Shown here in pieces: positions 36,270 through 50,183 of a DNA stretch of 64,000 nucleotides; position 1 is the stretch's first letter, and each line of letters begins with the position of its first letter. This stretch comes from Melissococcus plutonius ATCC 35311 (lineage in GTDB: Bacteria > Bacillota > Bacilli > Lactobacillales > Enterococcaceae). The notes under the pieces were generated by a model. The model was not told the DNA's origin. It worked only from the letters and a program-made list of their open reading frames with translations, and ran no database searches. Location of the stretch: NCBI RefSeq assembly GCF_000270185.1, contig NC_015516.1, positions 1,531,501 through 1,595,500 of the forward strand. Reading direction: 5' to 3'. The position numbers and the translations under genes are program-made.

Positions 36270-39259
36270 TTATAATGAATTGAAAAATATCATCAATGCT
36301 TCTTCAAATTCCGCTGCACCAAAGAAATCAACATTTTCTTCTTCCTCAATTTCATGTACGATACTCGCTAATTTGGGATTATCATTGAGTGTATGTCCAG
36401 GTAAAAATAAATCGAAAGCCTCTACAATTCGATTTCCATTGACATCCTGATCTGCTGCCCAGCGACGGATTTTTAATTCTCTACGTTCAGTTCTGTACTT
36501 TTTACGTGTTGCTTGCAGCGTTTCTTTTGTGAAATGTTCTTTAATTTCACCAGCTTCAATATCATCCATGATCTCATTAATTTCTTCACGGCTTTCATTT
36601 TCCATCGGTAGAATATGTTTATTGATTTCTTCTTTGTTTTCCATAGTCTTATCATCCATGAAGGCATTTAGAAGTTCCACCAACATATCATAATCGATAA
36701 TTTGATGGTCATAAAGTTCAATACCGATTTTAACCTCAGTAATATCTGGACGTTCATCTTCAGGTAATCTCTCTCTAGCATCATTTAAACGGGCTTGTAA
36801 AGCACCAAATTCTTCGATATTTGAAATATCCAAACATACTCTCTCTCTCCTGTTGGTTCATGATGCTCATCCAGTTCTTCAATTTCACTACCTAGCTCAT
36901 AGCCTTGTTGGACTAATCTCTGAATTTTATTTTGTGTAGTTAAAGCAAGCGTCACAAATTCTTTTAAGTCTCTCTGACCTTTAGGTGTTTGACTAAAATC
37001 ATTCCCCGCGAGTTCTTTTAATCTGCTTACAGCTTCTTGCAAGTCATTTATTTGCTGACTTTGTGGTTTCGCTAAAATATCATCATTCTCTAGGTCTTTC
37101 GTCTGCTCATTTTCTGAACCCTCTTCTGCTTCTTGAAGCGTATCATTTCCACCTCTTGTATAAATGCGCAAGGCATTTTCAACAAACTCTTTCATTTCAT
37201 CTCCTTGACGATAGAAACGAACTTTTCCATGTGGTTTACTATTACGATCTAACGTACGATTCGTCCGCGACATCGCTTGAATTAACATTCCTTCACGTAA
37301 CATTTTATCCATGTAAATCATATTCACGAATTTGGAATCAAATCCCGTCAATAGTTGATCCGAAACAATCACTAAATCTAAACGATCCTCTTCTTTTCCT
37401 TGATTATAAGGTTTCTTACGTGCCAATCGCTTTGTTATATCAAGCATATATGCACGAGCTGGATCTTTTGCATTCAAAATGCTTGGAACATTAAATTTTT
37501 GTGTATAATCTAAAATTGCTTTTTTTAGGGCTTCGTTTTGTTCCTTTGTTCCATGTTCATTTGACTCATCACGAGAAAAGGTCATAGCGACATTTAAATG
37601 TGGCGCCTTTTCTTTAAAGATATTGTAGTAATGAACAACTGCCTGTTTGCCAGATACAGCTAACATTGCTTGAAATGCATTTTCTTCTCGTTTTCCAGCA
37701 ATCAAGGCTCCACTAGATGTTTTTTTCCAATTGTCAAGGATATCTTGAACTATTTCTTGACGATACACATCACTTTGATAGACTTCTTTTTCATATTCCT
37801 TTTCAGAGAAACCGGTTTGTGAATTCTCCACAACCCAATTCGGTTTAAAATAGGTTACGTCAAAACCCAAAACGTTGCCATCTCCGATTGCGTCTTTTAT
37901 AGTATAGGTGTGCAGGCGTTTGCCGAAAATATCATGCGTTGAAATATCTCGAGTAGTTTGAACATCATTTATTTCATCGCTGTAAAAATTCGGTGTCCCT
38001 GTAAATCCAAACCATGTCGTATTCTTGAATGCTGCTTTGATTAAATGAACAGATTCACCATTTGCACTTCGATGTGCTTCGTCCATGATAATCACATTCC
38101 AGTCATCATTTTTCAAGCTATTCTTGACAGCTTTTGTCAACCCTTGCACGGAAATCAATAGAATCTGGGAAGCTCCTTTATTTTTCAATTCTTTTTTTAA
38201 TTCTTTCCCATTCACTTTTTTTATGCGATCTTTAAAATGCATATACGCAAAATCTCTAAAATTTTCGAGTGTCTGATCGATCAGATCCACTCGGTCTACG
38301 ATAAATAATACATTCTTAATTCTTGGTGCAGATGCAAGTAACTGTGCTACCTTGAACGACGTTACAGTTTTTCCTGAACCTGTCGTGTGCCAAATATAGC
38401 CACCTTCTTTTTGAACAAGACCACTTGCCTCCATGTCTTTCATTCGTTGTAGAATTGCTCGCGTTGCTTGTATTTGATAACTACGCATCACCATCAAATT
38501 ATTGTTTGATGCATCTGGAATCATATTGACTGTCACAAGTCGGTGAAGATTAGGAATTCCTAATACTTGATGTGTAAATTCAAATGCATCTGTAATATCT
38601 TTATTGTTGTCATCACGCCAACCAAATACAAATGTTTTATTATAGTGATCAAAGGCATTTGGACGTGCAAAATAATGGGCTGAATGCTGGCTCATAATGA
38701 ATTGAACTTGAACAAATGAAAACCATCCTTTGTATAACCCATCACCGTGATAGCCTTTTAGTTGTTCAAAAGCGTGCCATTGATTTTGCAAATGTTCGTC
38801 TTTTTCTTCAATATGGGCAACTGGAATACCATTTATAAGTAAGGCTACATCAATGATTCGTTTAGTTGTTATCCCTTTGGGTAAGTCACAAAAGTTCACC
38901 TGATTAACAACTTCATAACGGGAACGTCCTCCAGCTACATCATCTTCATAAAAAATTTCAACTTCTAAGCTAGAACCATCATCACGGGTAATGGGAATTG
39001 ATCCTATACCTCCTGAACCAACCAACAATAATTGGGCATTGTAAGGAGTATGGATAAGCCGTAATTCTTCAAGAATCAAGCCAAATTCAATATCTGATAA
39101 TGGTGTGCCGTTTAATTTATGTGCATTAATTTCATTCAATATATCACGCCAATGTTGTTCCAATTTTTTTATACTGACATTGGAAAAATCTTTACGATAT
39201 ATCCACCCTTCAGCTTCAAGTTTTTTTATTAGCGCTTCTTCAAATTTTGCTTCAGCCAA
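36270..39259 (-). pseudogene. hsdR: Type I restriction endonuclease subunit HsdR, frameshifted near the C-terminus
   Basis: The main frame (39259-36785, 824 residues) has the PD-(D/E)xK-type nuclease region near the N-terminus (VALLINGIPVAHIEEKDEHL), Walker A WHTTGSGKT, the DEAH box IIMDEAHRS, TGTPNF and the motor motif QAMSRTNRT. It shifts frame at an (AG)5 run (36839-36848). The C-terminal helical domain continues from 36833 to 36270 (LDISNIEEFGALQARLNDAR onwards). One repeat unit fewer restores a single protein of about 995 residues. The truncated protein lacks the assembly domain. Confidence 0.9.
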
Positions 39260-40113
39260 TTAAATACATCCCTTCAGTCATCAGTAGTGTTTTGTTCCAG
39301 ATAAAAGGATAAACAAATCAACGGTTATCTTCTAGTAACACTATCTTTTTATTCTCATTAATTTTTACAGATATTTCACATTTGAATATTATATTATGAG
39401 TCAACCTTTGAATTTAAAAGTCAAATAATTGTGTTTATTTAAATTGTTTTGGACTACTGCAATAAAAAAGTTTCCGTAAATGTTCATAAAATACTTAAAA
39501 TTGATAATCTTGTAATTACAAAAAAATGGCCAAATAAAAATTAATATACTACAAATATATTAACATAAAATAACACATGTTAATACATAGACTTATTGTT
39601 TCCCTACTTATTTAAGTTTTGAAAAAGCAAATCTTAGCTATATTAAAAGGTTTTATAAAGTGAAAATGCCTTAGATGTCTCTATTTCAGTAAAAGAATCC
39701 AAAATATTCAAAAACATTTCATCATGCAGTTTTTATTCCTATAACTATAAATAAAGTAACTATTAAATTATTATTATATTATTTATCTAATTTTTCATTT
39801 TTTAGTAATGTAGGTTTTCTCTTGATCCTTTAATTTATACAAAATTTGTGTTTGAGTAGATGAAAATATATAGTCATCAACCCATCCGCTTTTATTAATG
39901 AGTATTTAAAAGTCAATTTTCGCATATGTAAAAAATTTTTATAATTATTAAAATATAAAAAGAACATTTATTCTATTCTTCCTTTAATAAAGACTAACAA
40001 ATATTGGTATAGTCAAAGCCAAAACAATCAAAAATATTCTATTCGTTTTTATATTTATTTTGTTACATTTTGTTAATTTATCAGATAAAATTAACCGCCT
40101 TATTACTTTACTT

Positions 40114-40239
40114 CTATCTATGAAAGATATTATTTTTCATTTTCTTTAGCAAATTTATTATTGCTTTTTTGTTAATGAGTGCAAAAGGATAAAAACTGAT
40201 GATATCCACTATAAACAGGATCAAACCTATCTGGCTCAT
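40114..40239 (-). CDS. Possible small membrane peptide (41 aa)
   Basis: Begins MSQIGLILFIVDIISFYPFA, one membrane helix, then a basic tail ending KKMKNNIFHR. An AGGTAGAGG stretch lies just upstream of the ATG. No homologue is recognised. The hydrophobic-then-basic layout is like small toxin or regulatory peptides, but chance cannot be excluded. Confidence 0.3.
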   Translation of the reverse strand: MSQIGLILFIVDIISFYPFALINKKAIINLLKKMKNNIFHR

Positions 40240-40792
40240 ATTACCTCTACCTTGCTGATAACTTATTTCACAAGCGTATAAACTAACATCACACCATTCT
40301 CTTCGTTATTATACTAGTATTTTTTTGTGAAACATAGGGTGTAAGATAAATATTTTAATTCAATTGACTAGTAGTTAATGAAGTGAGTCTTCATTACTCA
40401 CTTGTAGAATTACCTTAATGGAATAGCTTTTAATTGAACCAACTTAATATGTTTTGTCCGCAATTCATAATTTTTCATCAATATTTCTTTTGTCATAGCA
40501 ACTTTACTAAATTATAATTATCTAATAAATGTTATTTTTCTTATTTTTTCTAACTATTTTCATCTATAATGATAATTATTTATAATAAAAAGTTTAATTT
40601 ATTATAATATACTACCGATTACTTAAATAAATCACTTCAACATGAGAAAAATGATGTTAATTTTACATTTGTCTATTGTTCAAAGATTAACGCATGGCCA
40701 GTCGATCAACTAAGTACGATAGTACAAAAACACTAGATTACTAGCATTACCTAACTCTAAAAATGAAGCTGATTTTATCTTCAAAACATTTT

Positions 40793-40832
40793 AAAAAACG
40801 TTGAAAGGTATAAAATCTTTCAACGTTTTTCC
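40793..40832 (-). terminator. Terminator after the NUDIX pseudogene
   Basis: AAACGTTGAAAG and CTTTCAACGTTT pair around a nine-base loop, with T-runs on both sides. Confidence 0.85.
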
Positions 40833-40924
40833 TTATACTTTTTAACTTTCCAATTGACTTAGACTAATACGTAAATTTTCTCTATTATAAATAGGAGAAT
40901 TACTGACAAATTACATATTTAAAC

Positions 40925-41552
40925 TCAATCAAATTTTGTATCCCTCGTTGGATTTTGATGAAAAGAAAATGCATCCATTAAATCTTCTTTTGTGTTTCTG
41001 TGAATAGAAATATTTTCCAATGTTATTATTTCTGTTATAGAGAAAAAGGCAATCTCTGAAGTTTCTAATCCTGTTTTGGTAATATATGAATTTGCCTTAC
41101 AATAAAAAAATAATTTGTAAACATACTCTAAACTTTTGGGATAGGGATGTTTTGCTTTATCGATAACTTTAAATAAACTTATTGGTGTTACATCAAGTCC
41201 TGATTCTTCTAGAGTCTCTTTTCTAGCAATTTCTGAAGGGGAATATCCCACATCAGCCCATCCCCCTGGCAATGACCAAGTTCCTTCTTTTTTTTTCTTT
41301 AACAAGTAGTAATTTATCTTGATCGTTAAAAACTACTGACCTAATATCGACTTTTGGTGTAACATATCCTGTATCTGAATCAAAATACAGTGCTATTTTC
41401 TGATCAGAAGTAGCATCAGAATAAGTCTTTGTCAAATCACCTAGTATTCTCTTCAATTCAACAAGTCTCTCAATATCATAGCTATCAGATGAATAATGTA
41501 AAGATGTATTTATTAACGCTTTCATTTGCGAGATAGCATCACTTAATTCCAT
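40925..41552 (-). pseudogene. NUDIX hydrolase with N-terminal helical domain, frameshifted at nine A
   Basis: Frame 1 (41552-41253) has a helical N-terminal domain (DAISQMKALINTSLHYSSDS, YDIERLVELKRIL) followed by VDIRSVVFNDQDKLLLVKEKK. Frame 2 continues EGTWSLPGGWADVGYSPSEI and ARKETLEESGLDV, a good Nudix box, to the C-terminus. The frames meet at nine A (41288-41296). Eight would give a continuous ...VKEKKEGTWSLPGGW... protein of about 200 residues, with no other damage. It resembles ADP-ribose/nucleotide-sugar NUDIX enzymes with this N-terminal domain. No function is assigned. Confidence 0.85.
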
Positions 41553-42020
41553 AACAAGTTAACTCCCTTACTTTAGATAGATTATAATTCAAACTCATGA
41601 AAAATCATGATTATCTGTTTTGTTTAACATGGGTATCAGTATTTCTTTTTTCTTTAAATGAAATTCATGTAGTTCTTTCTGTAAAATATTCTCCAAAAGT
41701 AACTTTCTAGATTTTTCACTTATTGCTAGTCTAAAATTATCAATAAATAGCTGGTGATTCTCAAACAATTAATTATTACATTGATTCTAACAGCTAACTT
41801 TTCTACTCCTGTTTTCATTCTTCGCTACAAAATCTGTCTTTTAGAAAAAAAACTTTCAAAAATTAATTTAGTTGTAACTTCCCTCACATAAGCTACTAAT
41901 TTTAGATCACATATGAAGATTTTTTACTTTTTAATAGGTTTGCGACATTTACAGTTCTGCTTTCCTGCATCATCTCAAATTAAAATATTGTAATCAGATT
42001 GTTTCATAATCTCTCGCCAT
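41553..42020. other. Intergenic stretch without a gene
   Basis: No supported coding region, RNA or repeat is seen. Confidence 0.5.
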
Positions 42021-42850
42021 TTATCTCACATATACTTTTTTAAAATTTGATCTGTAAATATAATATATACCGAGTAAACTAGCACCTATCATTATTAGTA
42101 TGATTAAAATTACAGATGGATGTTTAGCAATATATTGTAAAATTTTATAGAATGAATGACTTAATGGATATCCCTTGCTTTTAACAATAATTTCATTTAA
42201 ATCATTTATAAGTTGTTCAACCGATGGATTATTTCCAATAGGAACTTTAACATCTCCTGAAACAACGTTACCAAAGGTGAATTTCCCAACTACTATATTC
42301 CCAAATGTTGCGTACCCACACAAGAAATTTCCTAATGCCGTTACTCCGATAGCTAAAGTTCCTATTGAAATTCCCCCAAGTGACAAAATCCCCATAGCTA
42401 TAACTACTATTGAAATTGATCCACCTGCTATAACTCCTATACTTATCAACCCTAAACTAATAATACCTTGTGAGAATATTCCCATTGATATAATACCTTG
42501 AGCATGTCTACCAAAAGCAATCACTCCTCTAGCAATTGGCATTTTAGACTTACTATTTGCTTTTTTATTAAATCTGTTTTTTATTACAATATGAATCAAA
42601 GGAAACTTGTTTTCTTTATTGGACTTATATTCAAAGTATTCTACACCTTTCGTTGTAAAATAGGTTTTATTCCATTCTTTAGCTAGTTCTGATGATGATC
42701 CAATTTTTTCTAGTATAACCTCTATATTGGCTTCCTCTTTTTCTCATCTTCAATTCGCTCTGATATATCATTAATTATTTCATTGCATATTTTATGTGGT
42801 AAAGACAAATGATATTCTAGTTCATTTAAATACTCCTGTTTTTTATCTAT
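42021..42850 (-). pseudogene. HAAS-domain membrane protein with glycine hexad repeats, start lost and frameshifted
   Basis: An N-terminal HAAS/DUF1700-like domain (KKQEYLNELEYHLSLPHKIC) begins at an ATA where an ATG would be expected and shifts frame at a short A run (DEKK to KEEANIEVILEKIGSSSELA). The frame then stays open for the rest. About 14 hexad-like units with G at every sixth position (GIISLGLISIGVIAGGSISI) form a very hydrophobic repeat region, followed by one C-terminal membrane helix (ILIILIMIGASLLGIYYIY). HAAS proteins are usually controlled by a PadR regulator; none is intact nearby. Confidence 0.6.
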
Positions 42851-43490
42851 AGGTTATTAATTCCCTTTCAAAATTTAGTTATGTCATATGAAAAAATTGA
42901 CCACCTATTTTTCTTTCTCCAATTCTTCTTCATCAGTTTCAGTAATACAATACTATTTTTTGATTTCTCATTATCTGTATTCATAAATTCTGTACTTTCA
43001 ATCAATGGATCATCTTCGAATCAATGAAGTATTGAATATAAATGGACTTTATTATCGAAAATAAGTTGCGGTTCTCTCTTAAAAATTTCCTAAATATCCT
43101 ATTTTTATCCCTCTTGTTAAATTATACACAATATACTTTGCAATGTTAAATATTTTTATATAAAATGTAAAAAAACATAGCTAATTTTTCTCACTATGTT
43201 TTTTTGTATTTAAGAGTTATTAAATTAAAATGATGTGAAATTGCATAATTTACTTCCCTATTTTTATTCATTGAACTTTTTCTGTTTTGAGATATATTGG
43301 ATTACCAATTGAAAAGGACTCTAAATTATAAAATTTACATTTTGTAATTCAAAAATATTTAAATCATGATGAATATCTAAATTCATGTAATATAGAATAA
43401 AATCAAAGATACTAGAGAATAGATTGCGAATTATGTTAATTTTTAGTATCAATTATATTCGACAATATATTCACAATTAATTAGAGATAA
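42851..43490. other. Decayed intergenic region
   Basis: No intact gene. It lies upstream of the HAAS gene, where its PadR regulator is usually encoded, and may hold the eroded remains. A hairpin is listed separately. Confidence 0.4.
43169..43205. terminator. Terminator-like hairpin
   Basis: AAAAAACATAG and CTATGTTTTTT pair over 11 bases with a 13-base loop. It is T-rich on both strands. Confidence 0.6.
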
Positions 43491-43492
43491 AA

Positions 43493-43535
43493 AATAAGCT
43501 AGAAATGCTGACATATCAACACTTCTAGCTTATTT
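43493..43535 (-). terminator. Terminator of the suf operon
   Basis: AATAAGCTAGAA and TTCTAGCTTATT form the base of a long stem (inner TGATATGTCA) that ends two bases before the sufB stop. T-run on the minus strand. Confidence 0.9.
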
Positions 43536-43536
43536 T

Positions 43537-44931
43537 TTAACCAACCGACCCTTCCATCTCATACTTAATCAGTCGATTCAGCTCAACTGCGTATTCCATT
43601 GGTAATTCCTTTGTAAATGGCTCGACAAAGCCCATTACGATCATTCCTGTTGCTTCTTCCTCTGAAATTCCTCTGCTCATCAAATAATACAACTGGGCTT
43701 CTGAAATTTTAGATACTTTCGCTTCATGCTCTAAGGTAATATCGTTATTTAACACTTCATTATAAGGAAATGTATCTGAGGTAGATTCATCGCCAATGAT
43801 GATTGTATCACATTCAACATGACTTGATGAGCCAGCGCTATTCCGTCCAAAACGCACGGTGCCTCGATAATCAACTGCGCCGCCTTCTTTAGCAATTGAT
43901 TTTGACACAATGGTACTTGAAGTATTTGGTGCATTATGAATCATCCTAGCACCACTATCTAACACGACACCTTTTTTTGCTACAGCAATGGATAGCATGG
44001 TGCCACGTGCTCGTTGGCCATCGAGATAAACACTTGGATATTTCATTGTTGTTTTGGAACCAAAATTACCGTCAACCCATTCCATGGTCGCATTTTCTAA
44101 CGCTTGTGCTCGTTTTGTCTCAAGACTGTAAACATTGGTTGACCAGTTTTGAATGGTGGTATAACGACAATACCCACCTTTTTTTACATAAACTTCGACC
44201 ACAGCTGCATGTAAACTATTTGTTGAATAGATTGGTGCAGAACAGCCTTCAACATAATTGATACTAGCACCTTCTTCTACAATGATTAAGGTTCGTTCAA
44301 ATTGACCTTCATTTTCCGTATTAATTCGGAAATAAGACTGGATAGGAATATCGGTTTGGACTCCTTTTGGTACATAGATGAACGTACCACCAGACCAGGC
44401 TGCTGAATTTAATGCTGCTAATTTGTTATCGGTAGGAGGAACTAATTTTCCAAAGTATTCTTTCATTAATTCTGGGTATTCTTTTAATGCTGTGTCTGTA
44501 TCTGTAAAAATGATTCCCAGTTTTGTGAATTCATCCTTCATATTATGATAAACGACTTCAGATTCATATTGAGCAGAAGCACCGGCAAGATAGGCATGTT
44601 CGGCTTCTGGAATTCCTAAAACATCAAAAGTTGTTTTAATTTCTTCTGGAACATCTTCCCAATCCCGAACGGGTTTATCACTTGAACGAATAAAGTAATT
44701 GAAATCATCAAAATCTAGTTCTGATAAATCAGGTCCATAATTTGGTGTTGGTAATTTATAAAATGTTTTCAAAGATTTTAAACGAAAATCTAACATCCAT
44801 TCTGGTTCTTCTTTTATACGAGAAATTTCACGAATCACTTCTTCAGATAGTCCCTTACCTGTTGTATACACTGGCTCTATTTCATCATGAAAACCGTATT
44901 GATAATCTTCTGGTAATTCTAACTCGCTCAT
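43537..44931 (-). CDS. sufB: Fe-S cluster scaffold subunit SufB
   Basis: I choose ATG 44931 ([20 protein letters not shown], 464 residues) over the GTG at 44940; AAGAAGAG is 8 bases upstream. Conserved features are [14 protein letters not shown], the beta-helix core with [36 protein letters not shown] with the cluster-associated cysteine (HVECDT), and the C-terminal [19 protein letters not shown]. SufB forms the SufBCD scaffold on which Fe-S clusters are built. It is the last gene of sufCDSUB and overlaps the sufU end. Intact. Confidence 0.95.
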   Translation of the reverse strand: MSELELPEDYQYGFHDEIEPVYTTGKGLSEEVIREISRIKEEPEWMLDFRLKSLKTFYKLPTPNYGPDLSELDFDDFNYFIRSSDKPVRDWEDVPEEIKTTFDVLGIPEAEHAYLAGASAQYESEVVYHNMKDEFTKLGIIFTDTDTALKEYPELMKEYFGKLVPPTDNKLAALNSAAWSGGTFIYVPKGVQTDIPIQSYFRINTENEGQFERTLIIVEEGASINYVEGCSAPIYSTNSLHAAVVEVYVKKGGYCRYTTIQNWSTNVYSLETKRAQALENATMEWVDGNFGSKTTMKYPSVYLDGQRARGTMLSIAVAKKGVVLDSGARMIHNAPNTSSTIVSKSIAKEGGAVDYRGTVRFGRNSAGSSSHVECDTIIIGDESTSDTFPYNEVLNNDITLEHEAKVSKISEAQLYYLMSRGISEEEATGMIVMGFVEPFTKELPMEYAVELNRLIKYEMEGSVG

Positions 44932-44936
44932 TCGTT

Positions 44937-47921
<2,985 letters not shown>

Positions 47922-47934
47922 CTCACTTCTCCTC

Positions 47935-48708
47935 TTACACTTCTTCTTTATATTCGATACCCAGTTCTCGGCTGATTCCAGCATATCCTTCTGATTCAAG
48001 TTGCTTCGCTAGTTCTGCTGTTCCGGTTTTAACCACACGTCCATCCATCATAATATGAACAACATCTGGTGTAATGTAATTTAAGAGACGTTGATAATGT
48101 GTAATAATTAACGCGCCAAAATTTTCGCCACGCATTTCATTTACACCTTTTGCAACTACTTTTAAAGCATCAATATCAAGCCCGGAATCAATTTCATCTA
48201 AAATGGCAAATGTCGGTTCGAGCATTAATAATTGTAAAATCTCATTTCGTTTTTTTTCACCACCAGAAAAGCCCTCATTAAGATAACGTTCAGCCATTTC
48301 CTCCGGCATATTTAATAAAGCCATTTTTTTGTCTAATCTTTTCAGAAAATTCATAACTGAAATTTTATCTTCATCTTTTTCATATTTTGAATTGATAGCA
48401 GCTCTTATAAATTCGGCATTGGTGATTCCTGTAATTTCACTTGGATATTGCATAGCTAAAAATAGACCAAGACGTGCCCGTTCATCTACTTTGAGAGCTA
48501 AAATATTTTCTCCATCAAATAAAATTTCACCACTCGTTACCTCATAAGCCGGATCTCCCATAATAGCAGCAGATAAGGTAGATTTCCCAGCACCATTTGG
48601 TCCCATAATGGCATGAATTTCATTTGTTTTTATTGTTAAATTTAATCCTTTTAATATCTCTTTATTCTCAATGGATACATGTAAATTTTTAACTTCTAAA
48701 ACAGACAT
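47935..48708 (-). CDS. sufC: SufC, ATPase of the Fe-S scaffold complex
   Basis: The start is MSVLEVKNLHVSIENKEILK (ATG 48708, GGGAGG 9 bases upstream), 257 residues. Walker A is GPNGAGKST, the signature is FSGGEKKRNEI, Walker B is FAILDEIDSGLD and the H motif is ITHYQRLLNYI. Unlike a transporter ATPase, it drives opening of SufBD for cluster assembly. It is first in the operon, behind a promoter with 17-bp spacing. Intact. Confidence 0.95.
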   Translation of the reverse strand: MSVLEVKNLHVSIENKEILKGLNLTIKTNEIHAIMGPNGAGKSTLSAAIMGDPAYEVTSGEILFDGENILALKVDERARLGLFLAMQYPSEITGITNAEFIRAAINSKYEKDEDKISVMNFLKRLDKKMALLNMPEEMAERYLNEGFSGGEKKRNEILQLLMLEPTFAILDEIDSGLDIDALKVVAKGVNEMRGENFGALIITHYQRLLNYITPDVVHIMMDGRVVKTGTAELAKQLESEGYAGISRELGIEYKEEV

Positions 48709-48742
48709 AAAAAATAGCCTCCCAATAATTTCGTTCTCACTC

Positions 48743-48771
48743 ATTTTATCCCAATTGAGAATGAACCGCAA
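48743..48771 (-). promoter_or_regulatory. suf operon promoter
   Basis: TTGCGG (-35), 17 bases, TAAAAT (-10), about 35 bases upstream of the sufC ATG. Transcription starts a few bases before the GGGAGG site region. Confidence 0.65.
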
Positions 48772-49212
48772 TTAATTATTTAAAAAAATTCATTTATAAA
48801 TGATTATTTAACTTTTTATTATTCTATTTACTTCTATAAAATTTCATAAATAAAAATCAATTTTATTTAGTATTAATTATTTCTATATCTAAATAAGTTA
48901 ACAACATAAAAACTTTTAAAAAAAGTCAGAAAATAACAAGCATGAAAAATAAGCATGAATACTATTTATCAAAATAAAAAATAGGTCTTTGACAAAATTA
49001 TAACTGATAAATGCCAAATAATCATAAATAATTCATTGGTTATTCCTTTTTTATTTTTATTAAATAAATTTTATAAAGTGATTTATTAACAATTCACTCA
49101 TCAAAATTTGAACCAATAGAACTTATTAAAATAAGTAGTAAAGAATAGGTGAATTATTATATATGATGAGTAAATATATGTTAATTTATTATTCAAGACA
49201 GGTAAATACAAA
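48772..49212. other. Intergenic stretch between suf and met operons
   Basis: No gene is supported. Confidence 0.5.
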
Positions 49213-49249
49213 ATGAGATAAATAGAATCCTTGATTCTATTTATCTCAT
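49213..49249 (-). terminator. Terminator of metNIQ
   Basis: A perfect 17-bp stem, ATGAGATAAATAGAATC with its complement and a three-base loop, followed on the minus strand by TTTTGTATTT. It lies 100 bases past the metQ stop. Confidence 0.8.
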
Positions 49250-49349
49250 GAATAACTGTGTATTGAACTACTTGAAGAATGACTTGAAAAACTACCTGAG
49301 TGATATTTTGAATTCACACAGTCAGTGAACAAAAATTAGAAAATTCATT

Positions 49350-50168
49350 TTACTTATCCACAGGAACGATTGCCCCATGCCATTTTTTTAAGATCCAATC
49401 CTTCGTTTCTTTTTCATGTAAAGCCTTGATTAATTTTTTTACGCGTTTATCATTTTTATCTTCTTTTCTGACTGCGACGATATTGGCATAAGGACTGCTT
49501 TGTTTTTCGAGAGCCAATGCTTCTTTTTTAGGATTCATTCCTTTATCAACAGCAAAATTTGAGTTAATAAGCACAGCTGCACCTTCTTTATTTTCATAGA
49601 AACTGGTCATCATTGCTGGGTCACTCTCATGATTAAATTTTAAATGCTTCACATTTTTATCAATGTCATCAAACGTTGCATTGACTTCATCACTATTTTT
49701 TTTCAAAGTAATCAATCCATGATCTTTAAGAATCGCCAATGCTCTTCCCCAATCGGTCTGTGAATTACTAACATAAATTGTGGAACCTTTCGGAATATCA
49801 TTTAAATTTTTATATTTTTTAGAATAAAAACCAACCGGTTCTAAATGGATGTTGCCAACATTGACAAAGTCATAGCCTTTTTCCTTCTTTGCTTTATCTA
49901 GATAGGGAGAATGTTGAAAATAATTAGCATCAATATCTTTATTTTCTAATGCTTCATTGGGCAAAATATAATCTGTATAGGTTGTTACCTCCAGCGTAAT
50001 TCCCTCTTTTTTTAATAATGGTTTTACATGCTCCAAAATTTCTGCGTGTGGAACAGGTGAAGCACCAACTTTCAATACCGACTGATCACTTTTCTTGCCA
50101 CCACATCCACTTAAAATAAAAATTGTTAAACCTGCTATAAAAATTGATGCCAGTGTACGTTTTTTCAT
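49350..50168 (-). CDS. metQ: Methionine-binding lipoprotein MetQ
   Basis: The protein has 272 residues. A signal peptide with lipobox ILSGC is followed by the NlpA/MetQ fold: LKVGASPVPHAEILEHVKPL, DYILPNEALENKDIDANYFQ and HSPYLD are family signatures. It binds methionine (often D- and L-forms) and delivers it to MetNI. Last gene of the T-box-controlled operon. Intact. Confidence 0.95.
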   Translation of the reverse strand: MKKRTLASIFIAGLTIFILSGCGGKKSDQSVLKVGASPVPHAEILEHVKPLLKKEGITLEVTTYTDYILPNEALENKDIDANYFQHSPYLDKAKKEKGYDFVNVGNIHLEPVGFYSKKYKNLNDIPKGSTIYVSNSQTDWGRALAILKDHGLITLKKNSDEVNATFDDIDKNVKHLKFNHESDPAMMTSFYENKEGAAVLINSNFAVDKGMNPKKEALALEKQSSPYANIVAVRKEDKNDKRVKKLIKALHEKETKDWILKKWHGAIVPVDK

Positions 50169-50183
50169 CGTTACCTCTCCTTT

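Larger units (their letters stand above)
39260..40924. other. Long AT-rich region with no clear gene
   Basis: 1.6 kb with many stops in all frames. The only items noted are a small hydrophobic frame at 40114-40239, a stem-loop AAGTGAGT/ACTCACTT near 40380-40404, and the terminator at 40793-40832. Confidence 0.5.

Noticed and set aside
42175-42501. Plus-strand proline/isoleucine-rich 108-codon frame
   Set aside because: Shadow of the glycine hexad repeats on the other strand; the periodicity is inherited.
43977-44261. Plus-strand open frames opposite sufB and sufS
   Set aside because: Antisense shadows of intact core genes without ribosome sites.
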